Source of the DNA: Subtercola sp.
GTDB taxonomy: Bacteria > Actinomycetota > Actinomycetes > Actinomycetales > Microbacteriaceae
Direction of reading: 5' to 3'
NCBI GenBank assembly: GCA_025463765.1
Contig: JAODBC010000093.1
Span: 101,100-165,099, forward strand
DNA length: 64,000 nucleotides
Notes under the pieces: generated by a model
What the model was told of the DNA's origin: nothing
Seen by the model: only the letters and a program-made list of their open reading frames with translations
The model's database searches: none
Position numbers and translations under genes: made by a program
Shown: in pieces, positions 1-8,061 of the stretch
Position numbering within the stretch: the stretch's first letter is position 1
Layout: the number at the start of each line of letters is the position of its first letter

Positions 1-892
1 GGTTGTGATCCAGATACGTCAGCGACGCGGTGAAGCGAACAAGCGGGCATGGAACCAGCTCTCCGACATGGAATGAGGCCTCGTAGAGCCGCGTCGGCCA
101 TTCCCTCGCCCAGACCCGCTGCGCGGCGCCGGCGATGCCTCTCGCACCGTCGGCGTCTCGCCCGGGGTATTGCGATCCCACCGTTGCCACGCCGAGCAGG
201 CCGAGCAGCGCCGTCGACGGCGAATCGAAACCAGCGCTCCCGTCGGTCGCGACGATCAAGAGCCCCAGCGAGTGCGCGAGACGCCCGAAAGCAGAATCGA
301 GGTCGACGTGCAGGGGCGGCGTCATCTGTGCGAGCTGCCTGACCCCGGCGGGAGAGAATTCCTGCTGCTCGTCTCCCTCGCCCATCGAGGCGACGACGAA
401 CTCTTTCAGCACGAGGGCGTGCTCGCTCACGTCGCGCTCGACCGCACCGGCCTCGACCAACGACGCGACCTGACCCGCGAGACGGGCAGCAGGGCCCGAT
501 TGCAGCAAGGTCAAGAACTCGATCAGCTCCCGCTTACGAGTTGCTGAGAATGGCACCTCGCGGGTACGCCTGTTCGCCGCGATCGCAACCTCGCTGAGCG
601 AAACCGACGGACCATAACGGCTCGCCCCGGTTCCTCCCGCGTACGACTTCAGCACGCCGTTGCGCACCCACTGGTTCACCGCCTGCCTACTCACTCCGAT
701 GGCTCGGGATGCGTCGGCCTGCGAGACGAGATCGGTGGGCTGCTCGACAGAATCGGTGCGCGTGCGAAGTCGTTCGCCGGCGCGTTCCAGTGCGCGGACG
801 AGTTCGGGAAGGGGCACAGCTCCACTCTCGCCGAGCGCGAGCGCTAGTTGCTCCAGCGCAGTGGTAATCGAGTTGTCACCTTGATTGAGCAT
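1..892 (-). CDS. Helix-turn-helix DNA-binding regulator, 3' end beyond the window
   Basis: An uninterrupted reading frame of 297 codons runs from an ATG at 892 off the left edge. A GGGA ribosome-binding site lies about 6 bases upstream of the start. Residues about 56-82 form a helix-turn-helix of the MerR/excisionase kind (motifs SQADASRAIGVSRQAV and QWVRNGVL), so DNA binding is likely. The rest of the visible protein, to about residue 297, has no domain I recognise. The gene is divergent from the ferredoxin reductase gene at 1082, and the spacer between them carries the 17-bp candidate operator at 985-1001. A role as local regulator of the Baeyer-Villiger locus is inferred from this position only. 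The missing C-terminus could change the family assignment. Confidence 0.72.
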   Translation of the reverse strand, partial: MLNQGDNSITTALEQLALALGESGAVPLPELVRALERAGERLRTRTDSVEQPTDLVSQADASRAIGVSRQAVNQWVRNGVLKSYAGGTGASRYGPSVSLSEVAIAANRRTREVPFSATRKRELIEFLTLLQSGPAARLAGQVASLVEAGAVERDVSEHALVLKEFVVASMGEGDEQQEFSPAGVRQLAQMTPPLHVDLDSAFGRLAHSLGLLIVATDGSAGFDSPSTALLGLLGVATVGSQYPGRDADGARGIAGAAQRVWAREWPTRLYEASFHVGELVPCPLVRFTASLTYLDHN

Positions 893-984
893 TCTGTTCC
901 CAGCATATGTCCCGCACAGCATTGTGCTTGATATTTCGCGCATGCAACCTTGCCAGAAGCCCCCCAATGGTTGCCTGCGCATAA

Positions 985-1001
985 TTGCAAACGTATTGTA
1001 A
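985..1001 (+). promoter_or_regulatory. Candidate operator, TTGCAA-N5-TTGTAA
   Basis: The sequence is TTGCAAACGTATTGTAA. It matches the site at 4069-4085, read on the transcribed strand, at 15 of 17 positions. Both half-sites have the form TTRYAA, so the element is two-fold symmetric. Its second half overlaps a plausible -10 (TATTGT at 994-999, with TTGCCT at 971-976 as a weak -35). It lies 81 bases upstream of the reductase start and between two divergent genes. Repression by a dimeric regulator is inferred. Confidence 0.5.
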
Positions 1002-1081
1002 ATAGAGTACCCGCATTCCGCCCAGATACTACAGCTGCTGCCCTCTGCCAAGGGAGAGAGCCGAACCCGAAAGAGTGACGA

Positions 1082-2302
1082 ATGAATTCGAACCGCACAA
1101 TCGCGATAGTCGGAGCGTCGCTCGCCGGACTGCGCACTCTTGAGGCGTTACGAAAGCAAGGCTTCACAGAACGCATCATCATGGTCGGCGAAGAATTGCA
1201 CATGCCGTACACCCGACCGCCGCTGTCGAAGAAGCTCTTGAATACGGGCGGCGAACTCACCGAGGTCTTGCTGAAGACGGCAGAGAGCGAGCACGACACC
1301 GAGTGGAGACTCGGTCGTCGCGCGGTCGCCTGCGACCTCGAGACACGCACACTCACCCTCGACGACGCTTCGACAATCGAGTTCGACGGCCTCGTCGCCG
1401 CGACCGGCGTTCGATCACGGCGACTTCCCGGCGACGGGGGTTCGTCACGCATGGTGCTGCGTACCATCGATGACAGTGTCGCGTTGTCGGAACGGCTCGT
1501 TGCCGGAACCCGGCTAGTGATCGCCGGAGCGGGCTTCATCGGGTGCGAAGTGGCTGCTGCCGCGATCGCCCGCGGCTGTTCGGTGACGATCGTCGCGCTC
1601 GATGCCGCGCCGATGCTGATGCCGCTCGGCGCGATGCTCGGACAAGAATTGCAGCGCAGACACGAAGCCGCCGGCGTGACCTTCTACCTCCGGCACGGTA
1701 TCGACGGCATGTCGACCAGCGCTTCGGGCTCCACTCTGGTGAAGCTCGACGACGGAACAGTGCTCGAGGCCGACATCGTCGTCGAGGCGATCGGCTCGAT
1801 TCCGAATGTCGACTGGCTCTCAGACAACGATCTCGATCTGCGAGACGGCGTGCTGTGCGACGAGTACCTGCGAATGGTGCGAGGCTCGGGTTCCGTACGG
1901 GGTGCGCTCGCCGTCGGTGACGTCGCACGGTTTCCGAATGCCTTGTTCGGTGCACCTGCACGGCGCGTCGAGCACTGGCAGATCGCGGGTGACACGGCCC
2001 GGGCCGCAGCCACCACGTTGTTGCACGACCTCGACGAGCGTGAAGCCGACCTCGCCGAGTTCGCGACGCTGCCGACCTTCTGGAGCGATCAGAAAGTCGT
2101 CAGCATCCGTGCCTTCGGCTCACCAGGCCTCGGCGACACAGCGACAGTGCTGGAGGGCGATATCACCGAGCAGGCCGCGATCGGCTACCACCGCGAGGGC
2201 ACGCTCGTGGGCGTCGTACTGCTCGGCCTCGCCCGGCGGGGCGGGTTCTATGCGGCCGAACTCACCCGCGGCCTCAGCAGCACGCCGACCGCAGCCGCCT
2301 AG
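1082..2302 (+). CDS. NAD(P)/FAD-dependent ferredoxin (rhodocoxin-type) reductase
   Basis: The 406-residue protein has the two-dinucleotide fold of ferredoxin reductases that serve cytochrome P450s and ring-hydroxylating dioxygenases. The FAD motif GASLAG is at residues 11-16, the ATG-type motif AATGVR near 106-111, and the NAD(P) motif GAGFIG at 149-154. A GDVA motif near residue 280 binds the flavin, and a C-terminal reductase domain follows. The family passes electrons from NAD(P)H through FAD to a [2Fe-2S] ferredoxin. No ferredoxin, P450 or Rieske oxygenase gene lies in the window, so its partner must be encoded elsewhere. It is divergent from the regulator at 892 and convergent with the monooxygenase gene at 2378. 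The operator at 985-1001 suggests co-regulation with that monooxygenase. Confidence 0.9.
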   Translation: MNSNRTIAIVGASLAGLRTLEALRKQGFTERIIMVGEELHMPYTRPPLSKKLLNTGGELTEVLLKTAESEHDTEWRLGRRAVACDLETRTLTLDDASTIEFDGLVAATGVRSRRLPGDGGSSRMVLRTIDDSVALSERLVAGTRLVIAGAGFIGCEVAAAAIARGCSVTIVALDAAPMLMPLGAMLGQELQRRHEAAGVTFYLRHGIDGMSTSASGSTLVKLDDGTVLEADIVVEAIGSIPNVDWLSDNDLDLRDGVLCDEYLRMVRGSGSVRGALAVGDVARFPNALFGAPARRVEHWQIAGDTARAAATTLLHDLDEREADLAEFATLPTFWSDQKVVSIRAFGSPGLGDTATVLEGDITEQAAIGYHREGTLVGVVLLGLARRGGFYAAELTRGLSSTPTAAA

Positions 2303-2377
2303 TGCCGAGCGGGCAACAGGTCGGCGACGCGACGATGCTGGGCAGGTCGTCGATGCGCGCGCCCTGGCGCCAGTCTT

Positions 2378-4030
2378 CTACTTGTTGAAAACGAAGCCGG
2401 CGTAGCCGGCATCCTTCGCTTCGGCGATCTTCTGGCGGTACTGCGGCTGCCCACCGTTGTAGAGCAGGTACGCGCGGCGGCGCCCCTCGACGTTCGAACC
2501 GAACGCCCACGACGATGCCGTCTCCTGAAGCGTGCCCTTGATGCCTTCGTTGACGTGGTCGTTCCACTCGTCTTCGGCGGCGGTAGTGGTCGTCACTTCG
2601 CTGTAGCCGTTCTCGAGAACATACAAGATGCACTCAGTCACCCAGTCGACCTGAGTCTCGGTGATGCGGGGAATCGTGCCCGCTGCACTCTGCGGACCAC
2701 CGACATAGAACAGATTGGGAAAGTTCGCGCTCTGCAGACCGAGGTAGGTGCGCGGGCCGTCGAGCCAGTACTCGTCGAGCGGCTGCCCACCCTTGCCGGT
2801 GATGTTCATGCGGGTGATCGAACCGGTTACCGCCTCGAATCCGGTGGCGAACACGATCATGTCGAGCTCGTACTCCTGCTCGGTCGTCTGGATGCCCTTC
2901 TCGGTGAAGCTGGTCATCGGCTCGTCGACAGTCGACACCAGCGTCACGTTCGGCTGGTTGAACACCTCGAAGTAGCCGTTCTCGAGCGGCGGCCGCTTCT
3001 GGCCGAAACCGTGATCGGTGGGAATGAGTTTCTCGGCAACCTCAGGGTCGTTCACCCGCGACCGGATCTTGTTCGCAAGAAACGCGTTCAGCGATGCGTT
3101 AGCGCTCTGGTTGCGCGAGATATCGCGGAAGTTTCCGAGCGCCATGGTCAGCCCGGGTGCCTGGTAGAGCCGCTCGAACTGCGCGTCACGCTCTTCAGGG
3201 GTGACGTCAGTCGAGAGCATATTCATAGGGCTATGCGGCGAACCCGAGGGCGACGTGAGGCAGGCCTGGTAAATGGCTTCGCTCGTGGCCCGGATCTCGG
3301 CCATGCGCTCCGCCGTGATCGCGAAGTTGTTGATCGGCGTGACCCAGTTGGGAGTGCGCTGAAATACGAACAGGTGCTCAGCGTCTTCAGCGACGAACGG
3401 AATGATCTGCACACCGCTTGACCCGGTGCCGATCACAGCCACGCGTTTGCCCGCGAACGACACCTCCTCTTTCGGCCAGAGCGCGGTATGGTACCACTCC
3501 CCACTGTACTGGTCGAGGCCGGGAGTACGAGGAAACTGCGGGGCCGAGAGAATACCGACGGCGGTGATGAAGAACGTGGTGCGGAAGACCTCGCCGGCCT
3601 CCGTCGTGACGATCCATACGTGCTCGTTCTCATCGAACGTCGCCGACGCCACTCGCGTGTTCAGCTGGATGTTCGGGCGCAGGCCCAGACGGTCGGCGGC
3701 GAAGTTCAGGTACCGCTCTATCTCCGGCTGACCGGCGTACTCTTCTGTCCACGTCCACTCGTTGCGCAGCTCTTCTGAGAAGAAGTAGCCGTACGAGTAG
3801 CTTTCGGCGTCAAAGCGCGCGCCGGGGTAGCGATTCCAGTACCACACGCCGCCCACGCCCGACCCGGCGTCGAGAAGTCGAACCTTGAGACCGGCTTCTT
3901 GCAGGCGGTAGAGCTGGTGCAGGCCGGTGATGCCGGCGCCGACCACGATCGCGTCGAAGGTGCGGTCGTCTTCTAGCCGCGCATCCGGCGTCTCCACCTC
4001 GGTCGATTCGCTGGGTCCCGTGCCGCTCAT
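2378..4030 (-). CDS. Flavin-containing Baeyer-Villiger-type monooxygenase
   Basis: The 550-residue protein matches the size of cyclohexanone and phenylacetone monooxygenases. The FAD motif GAGITG is at residues 31-36. The Baeyer-Villiger fingerprint (FxGxxxHxxxWP in the family) appears at 175-186 as YSGEWYHTALWP, with Tyr in place of Phe. The NADPH motif GTGSSG is at 201-206. Such enzymes insert oxygen next to a ketone to give an ester or lactone, using NADPH and O2. The start at 4030 has a strong AGAGGAG site. The gene has its own candidate operator at 4069-4085, although a same-strand gene lies upstream. The substrate cannot be read from the sequence; neighbours suggest a cyclic or terpenoid ketone. 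N-hydroxylating flavoproteins are relatives, but the intact fingerprint favours Baeyer-Villiger chemistry. Confidence 0.9.
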   Translation of the reverse strand: MSGTGPSESTEVETPDARLEDDRTFDAIVVGAGITGLHQLYRLQEAGLKVRLLDAGSGVGGVWYWNRYPGARFDAESYSYGYFFSEELRNEWTWTEEYAGQPEIERYLNFAADRLGLRPNIQLNTRVASATFDENEHVWIVTTEAGEVFRTTFFITAVGILSAPQFPRTPGLDQYSGEWYHTALWPKEEVSFAGKRVAVIGTGSSGVQIIPFVAEDAEHLFVFQRTPNWVTPINNFAITAERMAEIRATSEAIYQACLTSPSGSPHSPMNMLSTDVTPEERDAQFERLYQAPGLTMALGNFRDISRNQSANASLNAFLANKIRSRVNDPEVAEKLIPTDHGFGQKRPPLENGYFEVFNQPNVTLVSTVDEPMTSFTEKGIQTTEQEYELDMIVFATGFEAVTGSITRMNITGKGGQPLDEYWLDGPRTYLGLQSANFPNLFYVGGPQSAAGTIPRITETQVDWVTECILYVLENGYSEVTTTTAAEDEWNDHVNEGIKGTLQETASSWAFGSNVEGRRRAYLLYNGGQPQYRQKIAEAKDAGYAGFVFNK

Positions 4031-4068
4031 GTCTCCTCTTCCCGCTCTGCAATTCTGCTTAAAGAAGA

Positions 4069-4085
4069 TTACAACACGATTGCAA
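4069..4085 (-). promoter_or_regulatory. Candidate operator for the monooxygenase gene
   Basis: Read on the minus strand the sequence is TTGCAATCGTGTTGTAA, identical at 15 of 17 positions to the site at 985-1001 and in the same orientation relative to transcription. Its second half overlaps a good -10 candidate (TGTAAT). It begins 39 bases upstream of the monooxygenase start codon. Confidence 0.5.
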
Positions 4086-4100
4086 ACTTATAGCGCTGCT

Positions 4101-5561
4101 TCACCAGGTGGCCGCGATGTACTTCGACTCGAGGTACTCCAGAATGCCCTCCGCGCCGCCTTCCCGGCCGATGCCACTCTGCTTCACCCCGCCGAACGGG
4201 GCGGCAGGGTCGGAGACGAGTCCGCGGTTCAGCCCGATCATCCCGGCATCGATGCGCTCGCCGACCCGCAGGCCGCGCTCGAGATCACTGGTGAAAACGT
4301 ACGCCACCAGCCCGAACTCGGTGTTGTTCGCGAGGGTGACGGCCTCGTCCTCGCTTGAGAACGAGACGATCGGCGCGACCGGCCCGAAGATCTCCTCCTG
4401 CAGAATCGCGGCAGACGCCGGCACCCCAGCGAGCACGGTCGGCTCGTAGTAGTACCCGGCCCGATCTGGGCGCGAACCGCCCGTCACGACCTGTGCGCCC
4501 TCGCCCACCGCAGTGGCGACGAGTTCGGCGACCTTGTCTACCGCCTCTTGGTTGACGAGCGGGCCGACGTTGCTCGCTTCATCCAGACCCGGCCCGAGCG
4601 TGAGCCCGGCCATCCGCTCGCCCAGGCGCACCGAGAACTCGTGCGCGACACTGTCTTCGACGTAGAACCGGTTCGCCGCGGTGCATGCCTCGCCGGCGTT
4701 TCGCATCTTCGCTATCATCGCGCCGTCGATCGCCGCGTCGAGATCGGCGTCGGCGAAGACCAGAAAAGGGGCGTTACCACCCAGTTCCATCGACGTGTTG
4801 AGCACCAAGTCTGCTGCCTCTTTCAACAGCACGCGACCCACCTCCGTCGAACCGGTGAATGACAGTTTGCGCACCCGCGAGTCGTGCAGCATCGCAGAGA
4901 CGACCGAACCCGACTTGCGGCTCGGCACCACGTTCAGAACCCCGGCAGGCAAGCCGGCCTGCTCGAAAGTGCGGGCCATGGCCAGGGCGGTCAGCGGGGT
5001 GTCGCTCGCGGGCTTCAGCACCACGGTGCATCCTGCAGCGAGCGCCGGGCCGATCTTGCGAGTCGCCATCGCCGCCGGAAAATTCCACGGGGTCACGAGA
5101 ACGCAGATGCCGATGGGCTGATGTGAGATCAAGATGCGGTTCGTGCCCGCGGGCGCCGTCGAGAGTGAACCCGGAATGCGCACGGCCTCTTCCGAGTACC
5201 AGCGTAAGAATTCGGCGGCGTATGCGACCTCGCCGCGAGCATCCGTCAGCGCCTTGCCGTTCTCGAGCGAGATGAGCGCGGCGTACTCGTCGAGTTGCTC
5301 GGTCATGAGGTCGAATGCTTTCCGAAGTATCTCGGCGCGCACCCGCGGTGCGGTCGCCGCCCAACTCGCGGCAGCCGCATCGGCGGCGTCGATAGCCGCG
5401 AGCGCGTCAGAGACGCCACCGTTGGCGACGGATGCGATCGGCTCTGCGGTCGCCGGGTCGATCACATCGAATCGAGAACCATCGTGGGCGGCGACCGCTG
5501 CCCCACCGATGTACAGGTCGGTGTTCACAGTGGCGAGGAGTTCGGGTGCAGAGCGAAACAT
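4101..5561 (-). CDS. Aldehyde dehydrogenase, NAD(P)-dependent succinate-semialdehyde dehydrogenase type
   Basis: With the ATG at 5561, preceded by a GAGAAAGG site, the protein has 486 residues, the usual length of GabD-type dehydrogenases. The oxyanion Asn is N150 in TPWNFP, the general base E259 is in MELGGNAP, and the catalytic cysteine is C293 in GEACTAANR. The GEACTAANR context is typical of succinate-semialdehyde dehydrogenases rather than the betaine-aldehyde group. The enzyme oxidises an aldehyde, often a semialdehyde, to the acid. It lies just upstream of the monooxygenase gene on the same strand and would suit a late step after ring or ester cleavage. A longer reading frame to 5852 exists, but its N-terminal extension does not resemble the family. 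Confidence 0.88.
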   Translation of the reverse strand: MFRSAPELLATVNTDLYIGGAAVAAHDGSRFDVIDPATAEPIASVANGGVSDALAAIDAADAAAASWAATAPRVRAEILRKAFDLMTEQLDEYAALISLENGKALTDARGEVAYAAEFLRWYSEEAVRIPGSLSTAPAGTNRILISHQPIGICVLVTPWNFPAAMATRKIGPALAAGCTVVLKPASDTPLTALAMARTFEQAGLPAGVLNVVPSRKSGSVVSAMLHDSRVRKLSFTGSTEVGRVLLKEAADLVLNTSMELGGNAPFLVFADADLDAAIDGAMIAKMRNAGEACTAANRFYVEDSVAHEFSVRLGERMAGLTLGPGLDEASNVGPLVNQEAVDKVAELVATAVGEGAQVVTGGSRPDRAGYYYEPTVLAGVPASAAILQEEIFGPVAPIVSFSSEDEAVTLANNTEFGLVAYVFTSDLERGLRVGERIDAGMIGLNRGLVSDPAAPFGGVKQSGIGREGGAEGILEYLESKYIAATW

Positions 5562-5583
5562 GGGGGCCTTTCTCACGGGTGTG

Positions 5584-5600
5584 TCACAATTATGTTTCAA
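5584..5600 (-). promoter_or_regulatory. Weak third copy of the Baeyer-Villiger locus operator
   Basis: Read on the minus strand the sequence is TTGAAACATAATTGTGA. It keeps the TTGNAA-N5-TTGTNA layout (10 of 12 half-site positions) and the same orientation relative to the dehydrogenase gene. The spacer bases differ from the other two copies. It lies in the divergent spacer between the dehydrogenase (5561) and the SnoaL-like gene (5665). Confidence 0.3.
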
Positions 5601-5664
5601 ATGGTCATCGGTACAGCTAGTCTTCCTTATTCCCGACCATGCCCGGCCCGTTGAGGAGAATACG

Positions 5665-6201
5665 ATGCCAGCAGAAACCCTCTCGTTAGAAGAACGGTTC
5701 GCCGCACTCGAAGCCAAAGTGGAGTTACTCGAAGACGAGCGGGCCATCCGCGAGGTGCTGGCCAAATACGGGCACTTCGCCGACGCTCCCGACGATGACA
5801 AGTACTTTGCGCTCTTCACCGAGAACTGTGTGATGGATGTTTCGACCGGCATCCAGCCGACTCCCTACGACATCGAACGCTGGGAGGGGCTGGCCGAGAT
5901 GAAGCGCTTCATGATCGAGCGAACGGCCCTACACGGCAATGCGTTCCTGGGCAGAAGCCTGCATATGCAGGGGAACAACCTGACGGTCGTCGTCTCGGGA
6001 GACCGCGCGACGGCGACCGGATACTCGTTCATCCTCCACCAAGATGAGGCGCATGTGCGGTTGGTCAGCGCCTCGATCAACGAGTGGCAGCTCGAGCGCG
6101 CGCCCGGCGGCGAGCGGTCGGTCGAGCGCGGCTGGTTGATTCAGATGCGCAAGCGTCGCGGCCTCGGCGCGCCCGACACCGCTGAGATTCTGGCGCCGTG
6201 A
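5665..6201 (+). CDS. SnoaL-like / NTF2-fold protein
   Basis: The 178-residue protein starts at an ATG with a clear GAGGAG site 6 bases upstream. It has the alpha+beta-barrel pattern of the SnoaL_4/NTF2 superfamily: an N-terminal helix (LEERFAALEAKVELLEDERAI), then RALFTENCVMDVS-like strand segments, then a long strand pair around residues 105-150. Members include small isomerases, cyclases, dehydratases, epoxide hydrolases and the beta subunits of ring-hydroxylating dioxygenases, so the reaction cannot be named. Its position, divergent from the dehydrogenase and convergent with the epoxide hydrolase, places it in the same catabolic locus. A role in isomerising or hydrating an intermediate is inferred. 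Confidence 0.8.
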   Translation: MPAETLSLEERFAALEAKVELLEDERAIREVLAKYGHFADAPDDDKYFALFTENCVMDVSTGIQPTPYDIERWEGLAEMKRFMIERTALHGNAFLGRSLHMQGNNLTVVVSGDRATATGYSFILHQDEAHVRLVSASINEWQLERAPGGERSVERGWLIQMRKRRGLGAPDTAEILAP

Positions 6202-6275
6202 ATCAGAGGATTGTGTGGGCGCAGGTCGCTCTGGTGTTTTAATTTTGTTGCAAGTGTGGCAGATGCTCGGTATCT

Positions 6276-6318
6276 GACGCGGCCCGGGTCGGGCGCGACC
6301 GCAGCTCCCCGCCGCGTC
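6276..6318. terminator. Possible hairpin between convergent genes
   Basis: GACGCGGC at 6276-6283 pairs with GCCGCGTC at 6311-6318 across a 27-base loop. It lies between the stops of the SnoaL-like gene and the epoxide hydrolase gene. There is no T-tract, so termination is only a possibility. Confidence 0.25.
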
Positions 6319-6323
6319 GGCGA

Positions 6324-7511
6324 CTACCGCAGCGGGCGGAAGAAGGCGCGCAAGTCATCGACCAAGAGTTCCGGAACCTCGGCTGGCCCGAAATGGCCGC
6401 CGCGCGCAAATCGCGTCCACTGGCGCAAATCGGTGTCTTGTTGCGCGTGCAGACGCGGAAGCGCGTTCACATCCGCAGGCAGAACTCCAATGGCAAGGGG
6501 GGCATCGATTCGGGTACCGGGTGCGATGGGCCGATTCTCGCGGGCCGTCTCGTAGTAGTAACGCATCGATGACCCGATGGTCTGGGTCACCCAGTAGATC
6601 ATCACGGTCGTGATCAAGTCGTCCCGCGAGAACACCGACTCGAACCCAGCTCGGCGATCCGACCAGTTGTATCGGCGCTCGATTATCCACGAGGCGAGAC
6701 CCACTGGTGAATCGTTGAGGGCGTTCGCCAGCGACTGAGGGTCGGCGGAGTGCACCGACAAATGGCTCGCGCTGAGCTTCGCGCCGGCTGCATCGCGCTC
6801 GAAGTCGCCCGCCTCGTCGGGCGCGTACTCCTCTGGGAGCACGACAGATGCGCCCAGCCCCCCTGCTGCAGCCGGTCTGCGATAGCGGCTGAGATGCGCG
6901 CCAATCAAGTCTTCCGGATGCTCGTGGGCGATGCGTTGAGAGACAACGGCCCCGAAATCCGCTCCCATCACGCCGTACCGGGAGTAACCCAGTACGTCGC
7001 GCATCAACTTGCGCCAGAGGTCCGCCGTGGCCGCAACGCCGACCCCTGGCCGGCTCAACGGTGAAGAGAATCCGAACCCTGGCAGGGAAGGGATGACGAG
7101 GTCGAAAGAGTCTGCGGCATCTGCGCCGTAGGCCGCCGGGTTGCTCAGTGGCCCGATCATCTGAGCGAAATCCCAGAACGTCCACGGCCACCCATGCGTG
7201 AGCAGCAGCGGCCGTGGCGAGGGGCCTTGGCCGCGGACGCGTAGAAAGTGCACCGGCACGCCATCGATGTCGACGCGGAACTGTTCGAACGCATTCATCG
7301 CGGCTTCGTGCGATCGCCAGTCGTATTCGTCGAGCCAGTACTGCACGAGCGGCTTCAGGAACGAAACCGGCGTGCCATACCGCCAATCGTCGTTGTCCCA
7401 GTCGTCGGACCATCGCGTCGCGAGCAGTCGAGCGCGCAGATCGTCAATCACCGCATCGTCGACAGAGATGCGGAACGGCTCGGGAGCGAGATCGGTGTCG
7501 TTCACGGTCAT
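6324..7511 (-). CDS. Epoxide hydrolase family protein (EHN plus alpha/beta hydrolase fold)
   Basis: The 395-residue protein begins with the EHN domain (FRISVDDAVIDDLRARLLAT, residues about 13-32), which marks the microsomal-type epoxide hydrolase family. An alpha/beta hydrolase core follows. The oxyanion motif HGWPW is at 106-110, the nucleophile is probably D185 in GADFGA, and the catalytic His is near 373 in GGHFGPAE. The family opens epoxides to diols through an enzyme-ester intermediate. It lies 80 bases downstream of the VOC gene, with a terminator-like hairpin between, so it may have its own promoter. In this locus it could act on an epoxide or lactone intermediate; some family members have other hydrolase activities. 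Confidence 0.88.
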   Translation of the reverse strand: MTVNDTDLAPEPFRISVDDAVIDDLRARLLATRWSDDWDNDDWRYGTPVSFLKPLVQYWLDEYDWRSHEAAMNAFEQFRVDIDGVPVHFLRVRGQGPSPRPLLLTHGWPWTFWDFAQMIGPLSNPAAYGADAADSFDLVIPSLPGFGFSSPLSRPGVGVAATADLWRKLMRDVLGYSRYGVMGADFGAVVSQRIAHEHPEDLIGAHLSRYRRPAAAGGLGASVVLPEEYAPDEAGDFERDAAGAKLSASHLSVHSADPQSLANALNDSPVGLASWIIERRYNWSDRRAGFESVFSRDDLITTVMIYWVTQTIGSSMRYYYETARENRPIAPGTRIDAPLAIGVLPADVNALPRLHAQQDTDLRQWTRFARGGHFGPAEVPELLVDDLRAFFRPLR

Positions 7512-7556
7512 CTCAAAGGCCTAACACAACTAGAAATTGAAAATACGATCATACCG

Positions 7557-7592
7557 AATCAAAAAGGCCCACGATGAGCGAGGGAGTGGCCT
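7557..7592 (-). terminator. Rho-independent terminator after the VOC gene
   Basis: On the minus strand AGGCCAC (7592-7586) pairs with GTGGGCCT (7572-7565), with one bulged base and a 13-base loop. TTTTGATT follows directly. The stem starts within the stop codon of the VOC gene, so transcription probably ends here. Confidence 0.55.
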
Positions 7593-8061
7593 ATTCCGTG
7601 GCTGGTGCAGCCGACGGCACCACTTCGGCGAACTTGAGACGAACACCATGGAGAGGCGGAGTTAGCGCGGCCTCGGCGAAGATATCGATCTCTTTGCGCC
7701 AGTTCTCGTTGATGTCAAAGCCGTCGGCCCATCGCCACACCTCGTAACCCAACCCTTCGGCCCGCGCCACTGCTGCATCGCGGTCGGCGACGCCGAATGC
7801 GACAGTCATGAGACCTTCGCCGTGCTTCTCCAGATGATCGAAATGCCGAATGGCGAGCGTTCTATCGTAGGGAGCGACAATCTCGATACCGGCAGAGATA
7901 TCGATGAACACCTTCAGGCCCCCGCTCTTGGAGTCGAACGGCCCTTCCATCTGCAGATCGAGGAGCCGGGAAAATTGTTCCGCAGCCTTTTCAAAGTTTT
8001 CCTCATGAACAACGATGACGACGTGATTCACTCGATTGATGTTCTGAACGAACTTTGCCAT
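7591..8061 (-). CDS. VOC-superfamily (glyoxalase/bleomycin-resistance fold) protein
   Basis: The 156-residue protein shows the paired beta-alpha-beta modules of the vicinal oxygen chelate superfamily: INRVNHVVIVVHEENFEKA at residues 8-26 and GEGLMTVAFGVADRDAAV near 82-99. Candidate metal ligands are H13 and an acidic residue near the end of each module. Members include methylmalonyl-CoA epimerase, glyoxalase I and extradiol dioxygenases; the short single-domain length favours an epimerase, lyase or isomerase. It is the first minus-strand gene of the Baeyer-Villiger locus and lies upstream of the epoxide hydrolase. The specific reaction is not recognisable. Confidence 0.78.
   Translation of the reverse strand: MAKFVQNINRVNHVVIVVHEENFEKAAEQFSRLLDLQMEGPFDSKSGGLKVFIDISAGIEIVAPYDRTLAIRHFDHLEKHGEGLMTVAFGVADRDAAVARAEGLGYEVWRWADGFDINENWRKEIDIFAEAALTPPLHGVRLKFAEVVPSAAPATE

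Noticed and set aside
30..1539. Several plus- and minus-strand frames overlapping the regulator and reductase genes
   Set aside because: They are high-GC shadow frames with Arg/Ser-rich translations; the minus-strand regulator is supported by its helix-turn-helix and ribosome-binding site.
6237..6253. TTTTAA-N5-TTGCAA resembling the Baeyer-Villiger locus operator
   Set aside because: It lies between the ends of two convergent genes, where it could not control either, and only one half-site is good.
7524..7545. CACAA...TTGAA sequence upstream of the epoxide hydrolase as a fourth operator copy
   Set aside because: The half-sites are 7 bases apart, not 5, and match poorly.
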